From: Amycolatopsis australiensis
GTDB taxonomy: Bacteria; Actinomycetota; Actinomycetes; Mycobacteriales; Pseudonocardiaceae
Reading direction: 5' to 3'
NCBI RefSeq assembly: GCF_900119165.1
Contig: NZ_FPJG01000006.1
Span: forward strand, 4,464,001 to 4,528,000
Length of the DNA: 64,000 nt
This document shows, piece by piece, positions 1-7,961 of this stretch. Position numbers and translations under genes: made by a program. The notes below the pieces were generated by a model. The model searched no databases. It had not been told where the DNA came from and saw nothing but the letters and a program-made list of their open reading frames with translations. Position 1 is the first letter of the stretch; every line of letters begins with the position of its first letter.

Positions 1-751
1 CGGCGACGACCGTTTCGGCGTCCGGCCGTTCGTGCGGATCCTTGGCCAGCAACCGCTTCACCAGGCCGGCCAGGCCGGGCGGAACGTCCGCGAGATCGGG
101 CGGTGGTGCGTCGAACACCCGCAGGACCAGCGTCTCCGCGCGCTCGCCCGCCGCCGCCCGGAAGGGCGCCTGACCGGTGCGGCAGAAGTACAGCACCGCA
201 CCCAGCCCGTAGCGGTCCGACGCTTCGTCCAGCACCGCGCGGCTCAACGTTTCCGGCGCCAGGAACCCCGTCTCGGCCAAGGCTTCGCGGCCGAACCGGC
301 GCCGGAGGACCACCCCGAAGTCGGCGACCACCGGCTGGTCACCGGCGAACAGGACGTTCCCCGGGTGCACGCCGCCGTGTGCCAGCCCGGCGCCGTGCGC
401 GGCGGCGAGGGCCTCCGCGACCGCTGCGCCGACCGCCACCGTCGCCGGCACGTCCAGGGGGCCGCTGCGGGCCACGCGGTCGGCCAGCGACTCCGCGCAC
501 CTCGGCGTCACCAGGGCCGGCCGTCCGCCGGGCAGCTCCCGGACCTGCTCGACGTGCCGGATCGGCGCGCCGCGCAGCTTGGCGAGCGCCGCCCGCTCCC
601 GTTCGAAGGCCGCGCGCGTCCGCCGGTCCAGCGGCTCGGGCAGCACCTTGACGACCACCTCGCCGCGCCGCCCCAGGTACGACGACGCCAGGGGACCGTC
701 CCGGAACGGGACCAGGTCGCCGGCGGGGAGATTCTCCATGACGCCGATCAT
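1..751 (-). CDS. Serine/threonine kinase-like protein (pseudokinase), 3' end outside window
   Basis: About 250 N-terminal residues of a protein kinase fold are visible; the C-terminus lies beyond the window edge. The VAIK-type lysine is present (VVVKVLPE) and so is DFG (VADFGVVL). The catalytic loop reads AHGGVHPGNVLF, so the HRD aspartate is missing, and phosphotransfer by the usual mechanism is unlikely. The start at 751 (MIGVMENLP) or 739 is unresolved because no clear Shine-Dalgarno is seen. It begins 23 bp after the stop of the upstream kinase-like gene, on the same strand, so the two probably form one transcript. A regulatory or scaffold role is inference. Confidence 0.8.
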   Translation of the reverse strand, partial: MIGVMENLPAGDLVPFRDGPLASSYLGRRGEVVVKVLPEPLDRRTRAAFERERAALAKLRGAPIRHVEQVRELPGGRPALVTPRCAESLADRVARSGPLDVPATVAVGAAVAEALAAAHGAGLAHGGVHPGNVLFAGDQPVVADFGVVLRRRFGREALAETGFLAPETLSRAVLDEASDRYGLGAVLYFCRTGQAPFRAAAGERAETLVLRVFDAPPPDLADVPPGLAGLVKRLLAKDPHERPDAETVVA

Positions 752-774
752 GGTAGCGCCGGGCGATCGGCGGT

Positions 775-2076
775 TCACTCCCTGCAGGTGGCGCCCCGGA
801 AGGGTCTCGGCTCGCTGACCTGGACACGGACCCCGTCGGTCGCCTGCACCTGGAAGCAGTACTTCACCCGCGGGTCGACGGTGACCCGCGCGGTGCGGTT
901 CCGCCGCACCAGGGTGGTCTCGGTCGGGCCGGCTTCGGCGGCGGCGACCACCGCGAACTCCCACCCGGCGGGGCCGGTCCAGGACAGGGTGGCCGCGGTC
1001 CCGAGATCGGCGGGCTCGGCCAGGTCCAGCGACACGGGTTCGACGGTGCCGGGCGGGGTGCTCGCCGTCCCGGACGCGGCGGACGGTGTGACCCCGAACG
1101 GTCCCTTGACCAGCATCCACGCCACGGCGACGAGGATCGCGGCGCACGCCGGGAGCGCGACGAGCAGCCACGCCCGGTCCTTGCGCGGCGCCGGCTCAGG
1201 CTCCCCGGCTCCGGGCGGCGGCCACGCGAACACCTCGGCGCCCAGGCGGGACCCGGCTGCCGGGCCGGGGCCCGGTTCCGGTTCCGGTTCCTGGGCCTCC
1301 CACAACCGGATCAGCTGCTTCGTCACCTCCTCGGCGGAGGCCGGCCGCTTCACCGGATCCTTTTCGAGCAGCCGGTCCACGAGCACGAGCAGGTCGATCG
1401 GCGCCTCCGGCCGGTCCACGGGCGGAGCCGGATCGTGGCGGACGGAGTCCCGCAGGGCCGCGACATCGGGCGCGGCGGCGGGAAACGGCGGCCGGCCCGC
1501 CAACGCCGTGTGGAGCACGACACCGAGCCCGTAGAGGTCGGAACGTTCGCCGGCGTCGCCGTCCAGCGTCTCCGGGGCCAGGTAGGCGATCCCGTGATCG
1601 CCGTCGCGGGTGAAGACGTCCCGGAGGGTGTGCCCGAAGTCGCTCAGCACCGGCTCGCCGGAGGCCCGGAACAGCACGTTGGCCGGCGTCACCCGGCCGT
1701 GGACGATCCCCGCCCGATGCGCGGCGACGAGCGTCGAGGCGAGGGTGAGGCCGAGGACGAGGACGTCGGAGACGGTCAGCGGACCGGACGCGGCGACGAC
1801 CCGGGCGAGCGACTGGGTGCACAGTTCCATGCGGAGCGCGACCCGCCCGTCCGGCATCGTCTCGACCGCTTGCGGCACCACGACCCCGGCCTGCTCGGCG
1901 AGCCCCGCCAGAGCGGCCAGTTCGCGGTCGAGGCGGGCGCGCGTGCGCCGGTAGAGGCGGCCGGGAAACACTTTCAGGGCAATCACTTCGCTGCCGCGCC
2001 GGCAGGCGCACACGGTGCCGGACGCGCCGCCGCCGAGCGGCACGAGGCTGTAGTGGCCCTCTTCCGCTGTCGCCAT
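775..2076 (-). CDS. Membrane-anchored Ser/Thr kinase-like receptor (pseudokinase)
   Basis: 433 aa. An N-terminal kinase domain (about residues 1-265) has a glycine loop (GGGASGTV) and the ATP-binding lysine (ALKVF). A proline-rich linker follows, then one membrane span near residues 305-325 (AWLLVALPACAAILVAVAW) and an external tail of about 100 aa with a fibronectin-III-like beta pattern. DFG is kept (LSDFGHTL), but the catalytic loop is VHGRVTPANVLF, so the HRD aspartate is absent. ATG at 2076 has AGGAG five bases upstream. Architecture is PknB-like (cytosolic kinase, single TM, sensor) without the catalytic base. It pairs with the similar downstream gene at 751. Confidence 0.85.
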   Translation of the reverse strand: MATAEEGHYSLVPLGGGASGTVCACRRGSEVIALKVFPGRLYRRTRARLDRELAALAGLAEQAGVVVPQAVETMPDGRVALRMELCTQSLARVVAASGPLTVSDVLVLGLTLASTLVAAHRAGIVHGRVTPANVLFRASGEPVLSDFGHTLRDVFTRDGDHGIAYLAPETLDGDAGERSDLYGLGVVLHTALAGRPPFPAAAPDVAALRDSVRHDPAPPVDRPEAPIDLLVLVDRLLEKDPVKRPASAEEVTKQLIRLWEAQEPEPEPGPGPAAGSRLGAEVFAWPPPGAGEPEPAPRKDRAWLLVALPACAAILVAVAWMLVKGPFGVTPSAASGTASTPPGTVEPVSLDLAEPADLGTAATLSWTGPAGWEFAVVAAAEAGPTETTLVRRNRTARVTVDPRVKYCFQVQATDGVRVQVSEPRPFRGATCRE

Positions 2077-2204
2077 TTCCGCTCCTGTGCTCGCGCCTGT
2101 CGGCTTCGCCGCCGATCGTCCCGCGGCGAGCCGTGTTCCGGGGGACGGTGGCCGCTTGCTGCCATCCCGGCCCTCGGCGCGCACGCTCGTGGAAACCTCA
2201 GGGC

Positions 2205-2609
2205 ATGGCACCGAGTGAAGTGGAACGACCCGTGCTCTCGTTCGGGGCGGCGCTGCGCAACGCGGCGTTCAGGCGCAGCTGCGGCGCCCGTTACATCGCG
2301 ATTCCGCGCGTGGCCTGGCTGGGCCACCGTGCGCCGGCGCCCGAACCCGCGGACGACCTGGAAGCCGGCATCGAGCCGCCGGCCGTCGACGAGGACCTCC
2401 CGGAGCCGAGCCGGAAGGCGTTCACCCGGTGCGCGGGCGCCGCGTCGGCGCTGGTGTACGCGGTGCCGACCGGCGCGCTCATCGGCACGCCGGCCGGCAC
2501 CGCGATCGCCGGTGCCGCCGGGGTGTTCGGCTGGTTGACCGGTCGTTCACTGGCGGACGAGTACTACACCCGCCACCACGGTGACGGCCCGGCGGGAACG
2601 GCCGCCTGA
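2205..2609 (+). CDS. Hypothetical protein with Gly/Ala-rich hydrophobic segment
   Basis: 134 aa, divergent from the kinase pair. I do not recognise a family. The middle is acidic and proline-containing. The C-terminal third holds a hydrophobic Gly/Ala stretch (ALVYAVPTGALIGTPAGTAI and onward), possibly a membrane hairpin. The ATG at 2205 has only a weak AGGG upstream. The reading frame could begin earlier at 2133, but that extension is low-complexity and lies in the kinase promoter zone. Confidence 0.5.
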   Translation: MAPSEVERPVLSFGAALRNAAFRRSCGARYIAIPRVAWLGHRAPAPEPADDLEAGIEPPAVDEDLPEPSRKAFTRCAGAASALVYAVPTGALIGTPAGTAIAGAAGVFGWLTGRSLADEYYTRHHGDGPAGTAA

Positions 2610-2620
2610 AGAGGCCGTCG

Positions 2621-2995
2621 TCAGCTCGCGCCGGACGGGATCGGCGACCGGAGGTAGTCGTCGTCCAGTTCGGCGCCCAGGCGCCAGCTGCCGCCGACCG
2701 GTGCGGACGGGCCGCTCTTGCCGCTGAACCCGGTCTTGCCGCCGGGCTCCGCCTCGACGAGAGCGTCAGCGGCGGGCCTGAGCATCCGCCGCAGCTGGTT
2801 GCAGGCCACGGTCGCGCCCGTCGTCGTCCAGGGGGCTGTACCGGAAGGTGGGCACGGACGTCGCGGGCTGCGGCCGGATCGCGGCTGCGTCGCGGTCGTG
2901 CCTCGGCCGGTGTCCGGTGAGGACCGTCGTGCGTCCCGTGCCGCCGTGGTGTTCCTTGGTGTCGCGGCGGTCGTCGTACCGACCTGTCCGAGCAC
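2621..2995 (-). CDS. Unassigned ORF, possibly decayed
   Basis: An open frame of up to 124 codons. Only its last 55 or so residues (MLRPAADALVEAEPGG through YLRSPIPSGAS) have ordinary protein composition. Upstream the frame is Thr/Arg-rich, as expected of a frameshifted remnant, and a second minus-strand frame (2766-3035) competes. The stretch 2610-3077 otherwise holds nothing convincing. It may be the tail of a broken gene. Confidence 0.2.
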   Translation of the reverse strand: MLGQVGTTTAATPRNTTAARDARRSSPDTGRGTTATQPRSGRSPRRPCPPSGTAPWTTTGATVACNQLRRMLRPAADALVEAEPGGKTGFSGKSGPSAPVGGSWRLGAELDDDYLRSPIPSGAS

Positions 2996-3023
2996 CCGCG
3001 TGATGTTCAGTTCCTCGACACCA

Positions 3024-3058
3024 CGGCCGCGGCACGGGATCAGCCCGTGCCGCGGCCG
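3024..3058. terminator. Perfect 15-bp hairpin downstream of the secreted-protein gene
   Basis: CGGCCGCGGCACGGG at 3024-3038 pairs perfectly with CCCGTGCCGCGGCCG at 3044-3058 across a 5-nt loop. There is no T tract on either side. It lies 20 bp past the stop of the minus-strand gene 3078-3836 and most likely ends that transcript. Confidence 0.6.
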
Positions 3059-3077
3059 CGCCTCCCCCTCCGGCCGG

Positions 3078-3836
3078 TCAGTTCCGCGTCACCGTGACGC
3101 TCGACCAGGCCGAGCCGTCCGCGGTCGACTTGGTCACCGTCCGGGTCTGGCCCGGCTTCACCTGCGACGAATCCAGCGACACCGACACGGTGCCGGAGCC
3201 CTTCGGGGTCGTCACCGGCTTGACCTTGTGCACCGGAGCCGGCTTGCCCTTCGGCTTCTTCGCGGGTGCCTTGTGCTTGCCGTGCTCCGCCTTCGCGTGC
3301 TTGAACTGCTCCAGGTCCGACTTCGCCCGCTTGACTTCGGCCGAGGCGTCGTCGACGAGCCGGCGGGCGTTCTTCACCGCCTGCGCGGCGTCGTCGAGGG
3401 CCTGCCGCGCGATCGTGGCGGGGTCGGGCCGCGGTGGCACGACGATCGCGATCGGCCGCACCGCCGTCGCGGCCTGCCGAGGCCCCAGGTGCTCGACCGC
3501 GGCGGCGCGGACCACCGCGGGCCGCGGCCGGTCCGCCTTCTTGTGGTGCGTCCGCTGCACCGGCTTGGCCTTCCGGGCCGGCGCGTGCTCCGCGGACTTG
3601 GCCACCGGCACGGCCTGGGCCGCCGGCTCGGCCACCGGCGCGGGTACCACGCGAACGGCGGGTGGCGGTGCCTCCTGCCGGACCGGCGCCGGCTTCGGGG
3701 TGGCGCCGGTGGTGGCGGCGAGCGCCTGCGATTCGCCGGCGCTGCTTTCGGCGCCGTCGAACAGCCCCGAAGCCGCGGTGACGCCGACCGCGGCGGTCAC
3801 CAGTCCCGCCATGCCGTACACGTAGGCCTTCTTCAT
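3078..3836 (-). CDS. Secreted or anchored Ala/Pro/Lys-rich protein
   Basis: 252 aa. MKKAYVYGMAGLVTAAVGVTAASG is a Sec-type signal or N-terminal anchor. A long Pro/Ala/Val and Lys-rich linker follows. Residues about 135-180 form a predicted coiled coil (ARQALDDAAQAVKNARRL and onward). The C-terminus is a small Ser/Thr/Val beta-like segment ending SAWSSVTVTRN. ATG at 3836 is preceded by AGGAGG at good spacing. It probably works in the cell envelope, but no enzymatic domain is seen and the function is unknown. It is the last gene of a three-gene minus-strand run with the two membrane proteins upstream. Confidence 0.65.
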   Translation of the reverse strand: MKKAYVYGMAGLVTAAVGVTAASGLFDGAESSAGESQALAATTGATPKPAPVRQEAPPPAVRVVPAPVAEPAAQAVPVAKSAEHAPARKAKPVQRTHHKKADRPRPAVVRAAAVEHLGPRQAATAVRPIAIVVPPRPDPATIARQALDDAAQAVKNARRLVDDASAEVKRAKSDLEQFKHAKAEHGKHKAPAKKPKGKPAPVHKVKPVTTPKGSGTVSVSLDSSQVKPGQTRTVTKSTADGSAWSSVTVTRN

Positions 3837-3879
3837 GCATCCCTCCTCTGTCGGCGTGGCCGGACGGCCACGAGCTTTG

Positions 3880-4290
3880 TCACGGCGCCGTCGCCCGGTG
3901 GCCGGCGAACCAGTCCCGCACCTCCGGCTGCAGCAGCGGCCGGAGCACGAGCATCGACAGGACGATCGGCAGCACCACGGCCGGGCTCGGCGCACCGCCG
4001 GTGACGAGAGAGGCGAACAGGCCCCACAGGGCGGCCAAGACGTTCACGCTCTCGATGGCGATGGTGGCGATCCGCACCCAAGCCAGGCGGCGCGGCAACA
4101 GCAGGGCGCACAGGAACAGCGCCAGCGCGAGCACGGTGCTCACGGCCAGGAGCGCGACCAGTTCGCCGTCGTCCACATCGGACGTGCCGAGCAGGACGAG
4201 CAACGCCACGCCGGTGACGATGCCGAGACCGGACTGCACGAACATCCCGATCCTGGCGGACCGCAGTGCTTTCCGCGGCTGAGCGCTCAT
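3880..4290 (-). CDS. Small four-helix membrane protein
   Basis: 136 aa with about four hydrophobic spans (IGMFVQSGLGIVTGVALLVL; ALLAVSTVLALALFLCALLL; IATIAIESVNVLAALWGLF; VVLPIVLSMLVLRPLL) and short charged loops. ATG at 4290 has AAGGAG upstream. No family recognised. It starts 26 bp after the DUF805 gene and probably shares its transcript. A short perfect inverted repeat (CGTGGCCG/CGGCCACG, 3855-3872) lies between it and the next gene and could attenuate readthrough. Confidence 0.6.
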   Translation of the reverse strand: MSAQPRKALRSARIGMFVQSGLGIVTGVALLVLLGTSDVDDGELVALLAVSTVLALALFLCALLLPRRLAWVRIATIAIESVNVLAALWGLFASLVTGGAPSPAVVLPIVLSMLVLRPLLQPEVRDWFAGHRATAP

Positions 4291-4316
4291 GCTCTTCTCC
4301 TTCTCGACGAGATCCG

Positions 4317-4685
4317 TCACCGGTCGCGGTCGGCCGGGACCGCGGCGATCCCGAGCGAAAGCGGCGGCGGGCCATAGCGATTGACGTGGGGCTCGCTTCG
4401 CCCGGCCAGGAACACCCCGGCGACCGGCAAGCCCCAGACGAACAGCGCGAGCCACAGCCAGCCACCGGCGCGGCCGGTGTCGTGCAGCCGGCGCACCCCG
4501 ACCGAAACCAGCGGAACGACCAGCAGCAGGCACATGTCGAGCAGCAGCGCGTCGTCCAGCGCCACGGCAAGCCCGTTGGCGCCGAGACAGCCGAGGAAGA
4601 GCAGCCAGAATTCCCGGCGCGTCGCGCGTCCCCGGAAGCGCACGCACCACCGGACGCAGCTGGCGAATGCCGATCGAAGGTCCAT
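4317..4685 (-). CDS. DUF805 family membrane protein
   Basis: 122 aa. The DUF805 signature is clear: the N-terminal FRGRATRREFW motif, then hydrophobic helices, then VRRLHDTGRAGGW, then two more helices. Length is typical. Members are small integral membrane proteins without an established biochemical role. ATG at 4685. It is the first gene of the run 4685-3078. Confidence 0.85.
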   Translation of the reverse strand: MDLRSAFASCVRWCVRFRGRATRREFWLLFLGCLGANGLAVALDDALLLDMCLLLVVPLVSVGVRRLHDTGRAGGWLWLALFVWGLPVAGVFLAGRSEPHVNRYGPPPLSLGIAAVPADRDR

Positions 4686-4699
4686 CGTGACTCCCCGGT

Positions 4700-4850
4700 T
4701 CCGTGTGCCGACCAGTGTCGGGTGCGGCGGACCGCCGTGGGACCTTCTGGCCTATTGCTGCCAGGCGGAGTGCGGCAGCCTGCGCAGGGTCGCCGCGGAG
4801 GCGGGGTTGTCGCTGGGGTCGGTCCAGCACTGCTTCGCCGGGACGGCCGC
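4700..4850 (+). pseudogene. TetR-family HTH fragment
   Basis: One plus-strand frame reads GSLRRVAAEAGLSLGSVQHC followed by FAG, the helix-turn-helix of a TetR regulator (the family usually has SLRxVAxEAGVSxGSVQHYF). After about 4850 the frame turns into Arg-rich nonsense and no ligand-binding domain follows. The opposite strand at 4880-5035 shows a short stretch (KTGATLDERLVEDFEHAAGG) that looks like part of another broken gene I cannot name. The interval 4686-5035 is therefore debris of at least two genes. Confidence 0.55.
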
Positions 4851-5035
4851 TTCCCGACTACGCCGCCGGCGGCGTGCTCGAAGTCCTCGACGAGCCGCTC
4901 GTCGAGGGTCGCGCCCGTCTTCACCCACTGACGCCTCGGCGAGTGGCGGTGCGCGTGGCGAACGCCGAGCCGGTGCCACAACAAGGCGTCCGGCCCGATC
5001 GCCGTGCGGTACTGCCTGCGGGACCCGGGTGGGCG

Positions 5036-5794
5036 TCAGCCGAAGACTCGCCGCTGGATTTCGCGGCGGTAATCCTCCAACGTGTTGTCGAGGTGGATAG
5101 CGACCGCCCGGGCGGCCGCTTCGGGATCGCCGTCGCGGATGGCCTCGTAGATCGCCGCGTGTTCTTCGATCGCTTCCGCCGCGTGGCCGCCCACCGTGCC
5201 GTGGAGCCCGATCGTGCTCGACTGGTGCTGCAGCCGCCGGACTTCGCGGACCGCGGCCAGGAGGAACTGGTTGTGGGACGCGGCCGCGATGCCGAGGTGG
5301 AAGTCGTCGTCTCCGCGGTCGAACAGCGCCGCTTCGCCGGTCAAGTGCCCCTGCCGGCAGGTTTCCGCGGCCACCTCGATCGACCGCAGCTCGACCGGCG
5401 TGGCGCGGGTGGCGGCCAGCCTGCCGGCGGTCATCTCCTGGACGCGGCGGAACTCGAACAGCATGTAGACGTGGTCGAGATCGGTCGGCATGAAGAACCC
5501 CGACCACCGGCCCGACCCCAGCATGCCCTCGTCGTCGGCCACGTAGAGGCCACGCCCCTTCTGGGCACGCACCCGCCCGATGGCGGAGAGGATCTTGATC
5601 GCCTCGCGCACGACGGTGCGCGAGGTGCCCAGGCGCGCGGCGAGTTCGTTCTCCGTCGGCAAGCGGTCGCCGGCCTGCAACCGCAGCTCGGCGATGAGCT
5701 GGAGGATCTGTTCGGCGACGAGTTCGTATCCCGGCCGGTACGGCGCCGCACCGGTCGCCGGCGGGGTGCCTGCCGGCCCGGCCGTCTCGTCCAC
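5036..5794 (-). CDS. FadR-type GntR transcriptional regulator
   Basis: 252 aa. The N-terminal winged HTH (AGDRLPTENELAARLGTSRT) is followed by an FCD all-helical effector domain with the metal-binding pattern (DDDFHLGIAAASHNQ; GGHAAEAIEEHAAIYEAI). I chose GTG at 5794 because GAAGGAGG stands eight bases upstream. ATG/GTG codons at 5833-5851 are in frame but lack a Shine-Dalgarno. It is divergent from the decayed sugar-transport genes at 6018 and probably controlled them. The intergenic repeats TAGGACTCAT and TATTACTCAT are candidate sites. Effector unknown, likely a sugar acid or organic acid. Confidence 0.85.
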   Translation of the reverse strand: MDETAGPAGTPPATGAAPYRPGYELVAEQILQLIAELRLQAGDRLPTENELAARLGTSRTVVREAIKILSAIGRVRAQKGRGLYVADDEGMLGSGRWSGFFMPTDLDHVYMLFEFRRVQEMTAGRLAATRATPVELRSIEVAAETCRQGHLTGEAALFDRGDDDFHLGIAAASHNQFLLAAVREVRRLQHQSSTIGLHGTVGGHAAEAIEEHAAIYEAIRDGDPEAAARAVAIHLDNTLEDYRREIQRRVFG

Positions 5795-6017
5795 TCGCTG
5801 GCCTCCTTCGTCCGCGGCAACCGTAAGAACCATACATCCGGACATCGCCACCGAAATAGGTAGGACTCATTTGGGCAAGCGTCCTGCTGCTCCGGGAACG
5901 AACTCCAGGCCAGCTTCTTGACGGCGGAAGCGTGGGCGACTGTGATGGTGCTCACGACCGATTTGCTTGTCCAGAATGTGTATTACTCATCGCGGCCACG
6001 ACGAAGCGGGGTACCTC

Positions 6018-6748
6018 ATGACAGTTCCCGCGCGCACCACGGGAGCCGGCGGCTCGGCCGTGCGCCGCCGGCGGTACGCGGGGTTGGCCCTCGCCGCCGT
6101 CACGGCCTGCGGAAACGGCGGGAACGGCAACGGCGCGCAAGGCGGGTTCCAGCCGGTGCCGCAGACGGGCGGGAAGATCACCGTCTGGGTCGATGCGACG
6201 CGGCTGCCCGCCGCCCAGCTCTACCAGAAGCAGCACCCGGCAGTGCAGCTGGACATCGTCACCTACGACGGCGACGCCAACGGCTCGAAGTACCTGCAGA
6301 TGAAGGTGGGCCTGTTCAACCGGACCCGCAGCGGCTGGCCGGACGTGGTGTTCAGCTCGCAGAAAAACGAGATCTCCTGGGCGGTGCAGGCCGGGTTCAC
6401 CGCACCGCTGGACAAGGGCCGGATCCCGCCTTCTGGACCGGGGCGGGCGGCTGGATCGTGGTGATGTACGGCGCCCTCGACAACATCTCGCCCGATCTGC
6501 TGGAGGCGGCCCGGATCGACGGCGCGGGCGGGTGGCAGACGGCCTGGCGGATCCAGATCCCGTTGCTGTCACAGGCGAGTGTCGGCGTGGCCGGACACGA
6601 CTACTCGCTCAACCAGCTCTCCTACGACTTCGCCTTCCAGAACGACAACGTGAACACGGCGGCGGCGATCTCGGTGGAGCTGCTGGTGGCCGGGCTCGTC
6701 GTCGCCGGCGTGTTCGTCACCCGCTCGGGGTTCTTCGATGCCGACTGA
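6018..6748 (+). pseudogene. Sugar ABC transporter remnant: binding protein N-term joined to truncated permease
   Basis: From ATG 6018 a solute-binding lipoprotein begins normally: lipobox VTAC, then the start of the family-1 binding domain (GGKITVWVDATRLP to AVQAGFTAPLDKG). Near 6420 it runs into the middle of an MalF-type permease in another frame (GGWIVVMYGALDNISPDLL, then LLEAARIDGAGGWQTAWRI). That fragment is joined directly to the permease C-terminus (NVNTAAAISVELLVAGLVV). About 300 residues of binding protein, the permease N-terminus and part of its core are missing, so at least two internal deletions occurred. The second permease follows with overlapping codons at 6738. Confidence 0.8.
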
Positions 6749-7961
6749 CGTCCGCCTTCCCGCGCAAGTGGACGAGCCGGTACGCCGCGCGGCCGGTCCA
6801 CGGCGGCGCCGCGCCAGGCGGCTGCCGAACCCGCCGGCGGCACTGGTGCTCGTGCTGTTCCTCGTGTTCTTCGTGCTCCCGGTGGTGTGGCTCCTGCTGG
6901 CGGCCACGAAGACCGACGACCAGCTCGTGCACGGCAACCCGCTGTCGTTCGGTTCGTGGCGGGCACTGGCGGACAACTGGACCGCGCTGACCTCGTTCCA
7001 GGACAACGCGATCTTCCGCTGGCTCGGCAACTCCGCGGTCTATTCGTTCGTGGCCCTCGCGATCACCCTGTGCGTCGCGATCCCGGCCGGGTACGCGCTC
7101 GCGATGACCGAGTTCCGCGGCCGCCACACGCTCCTCGTCGCGACGCTCGTGGTCATGCTGATGCCGAACGCCACCCTCGTGGTGCCGTTGTTCCTCGAGG
7201 TGAACGCGGTGCACCTGATCGGCTCGATGTGGTCGGTCGTCCTGCCGTACTCGTTCTACCCCTTCGGCGTGTACCTGACCTACATCTACTTCGGCACCGC
7301 GGTGCCCCGTGACCTGATCGCGGCGGCCAAGCTCGACGGCTGCACGGCGTTCGGGGTGTTCCGCCACGTCGCCCTGCCGCTGGCCGCGCCGATCGTCGCC
7401 CTCGTCGGCTTCTTCGGCTTCGTGGCCAACTGGACCAACTACTTCCTGCCCTACGTCCTGCTGCCGCAGAGCGACCAGTTCCCGGTCCAGGTCGGCCTGG
7501 GCACGCTGCTGAACTCGGTTCCCCAGTTCAACCCGACCGTCGGCACCGCGGCGGTGCAGCGCCCGGAACCGGCCTTGGCCACCCTGCTGGCGATCACCCC
7601 GGTCCTCGCGGTCTTCCTGTTCTCCCAGCGTTTCCTGGTCGCCGGGATGCTGGCCGGCGCGACCAAGGAGCAGCCATGCATGCCGCTGTCACGGCCTCGG
7701 TGCCCCTGCTGGAACCACCGGGCTGGGCGATCGCGCAGCGCGAGCTGTTCGACCTGCTCGACCGCGCGTGGCGGCAGTTCGCCCGCGACTTCACCGGCCC
7801 GGACGGGCGGTCGGTCTACGACGACGGGCTCACCAGCCGCGACGGCGTCGACGACTTCTACGAGACCTTCTTCAACTGGCCGCAGCTCTACCTGCTCGGC
7901 GGCGCCGACGACCTGCTCGCCGAAGCGGAGCGGCACTGGGAAGGCGTCACCCGGCAGCTGA
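6738..7961 (+). CDS. Sugar ABC transporter permease (MalG type), run-through C-terminus
   Basis: The first 315 or so residues are a complete MalG-like permease: a basic N-terminus, six hydrophobic spans and the EAA loop (DLIAAAKLDGCTAFGVFRH). Normal similarity ends at FLVAGMLAGATKEQP. The stop usually expected there is absent, and the frame continues 90 more residues of Arg/Ser/Thr-rich nonsense over the next gene, to 7961. The stop may have been lost by an indel. Its binding protein and partner permease are deleted, so the transporter cannot be functional unless parts lie elsewhere. Confidence 0.7.
   Translation: MPTDVRLPAQVDEPVRRAAGPRRRRARRLPNPPAALVLVLFLVFFVLPVVWLLLAATKTDDQLVHGNPLSFGSWRALADNWTALTSFQDNAIFRWLGNSAVYSFVALAITLCVAIPAGYALAMTEFRGRHTLLVATLVVMLMPNATLVVPLFLEVNAVHLIGSMWSVVLPYSFYPFGVYLTYIYFGTAVPRDLIAAAKLDGCTAFGVFRHVALPLAAPIVALVGFFGFVANWTNYFLPYVLLPQSDQFPVQVGLGTLLNSVPQFNPTVGTAAVQRPEPALATLLAITPVLAVFLFSQRFLVAGMLAGATKEQPCMPLSRPRCPCWNHRAGRSRSASCSTCSTARGGSSPATSPARTGGRSTTTGSPAATASTTSTRPSSTGRSSTCSAAPTTCSPKRSGTGKASPGS

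Noticed and set aside
32..1534. 500-codon plus-strand frame at the window start
   Set aside because: Antisense to both kinase-like genes, whose motifs are clear on the minus strand.
2718..4004. 428-codon plus-strand frame
   Set aside because: Arg-rich shadow of the minus-strand secreted protein gene, which has a good Shine-Dalgarno and signal peptide.
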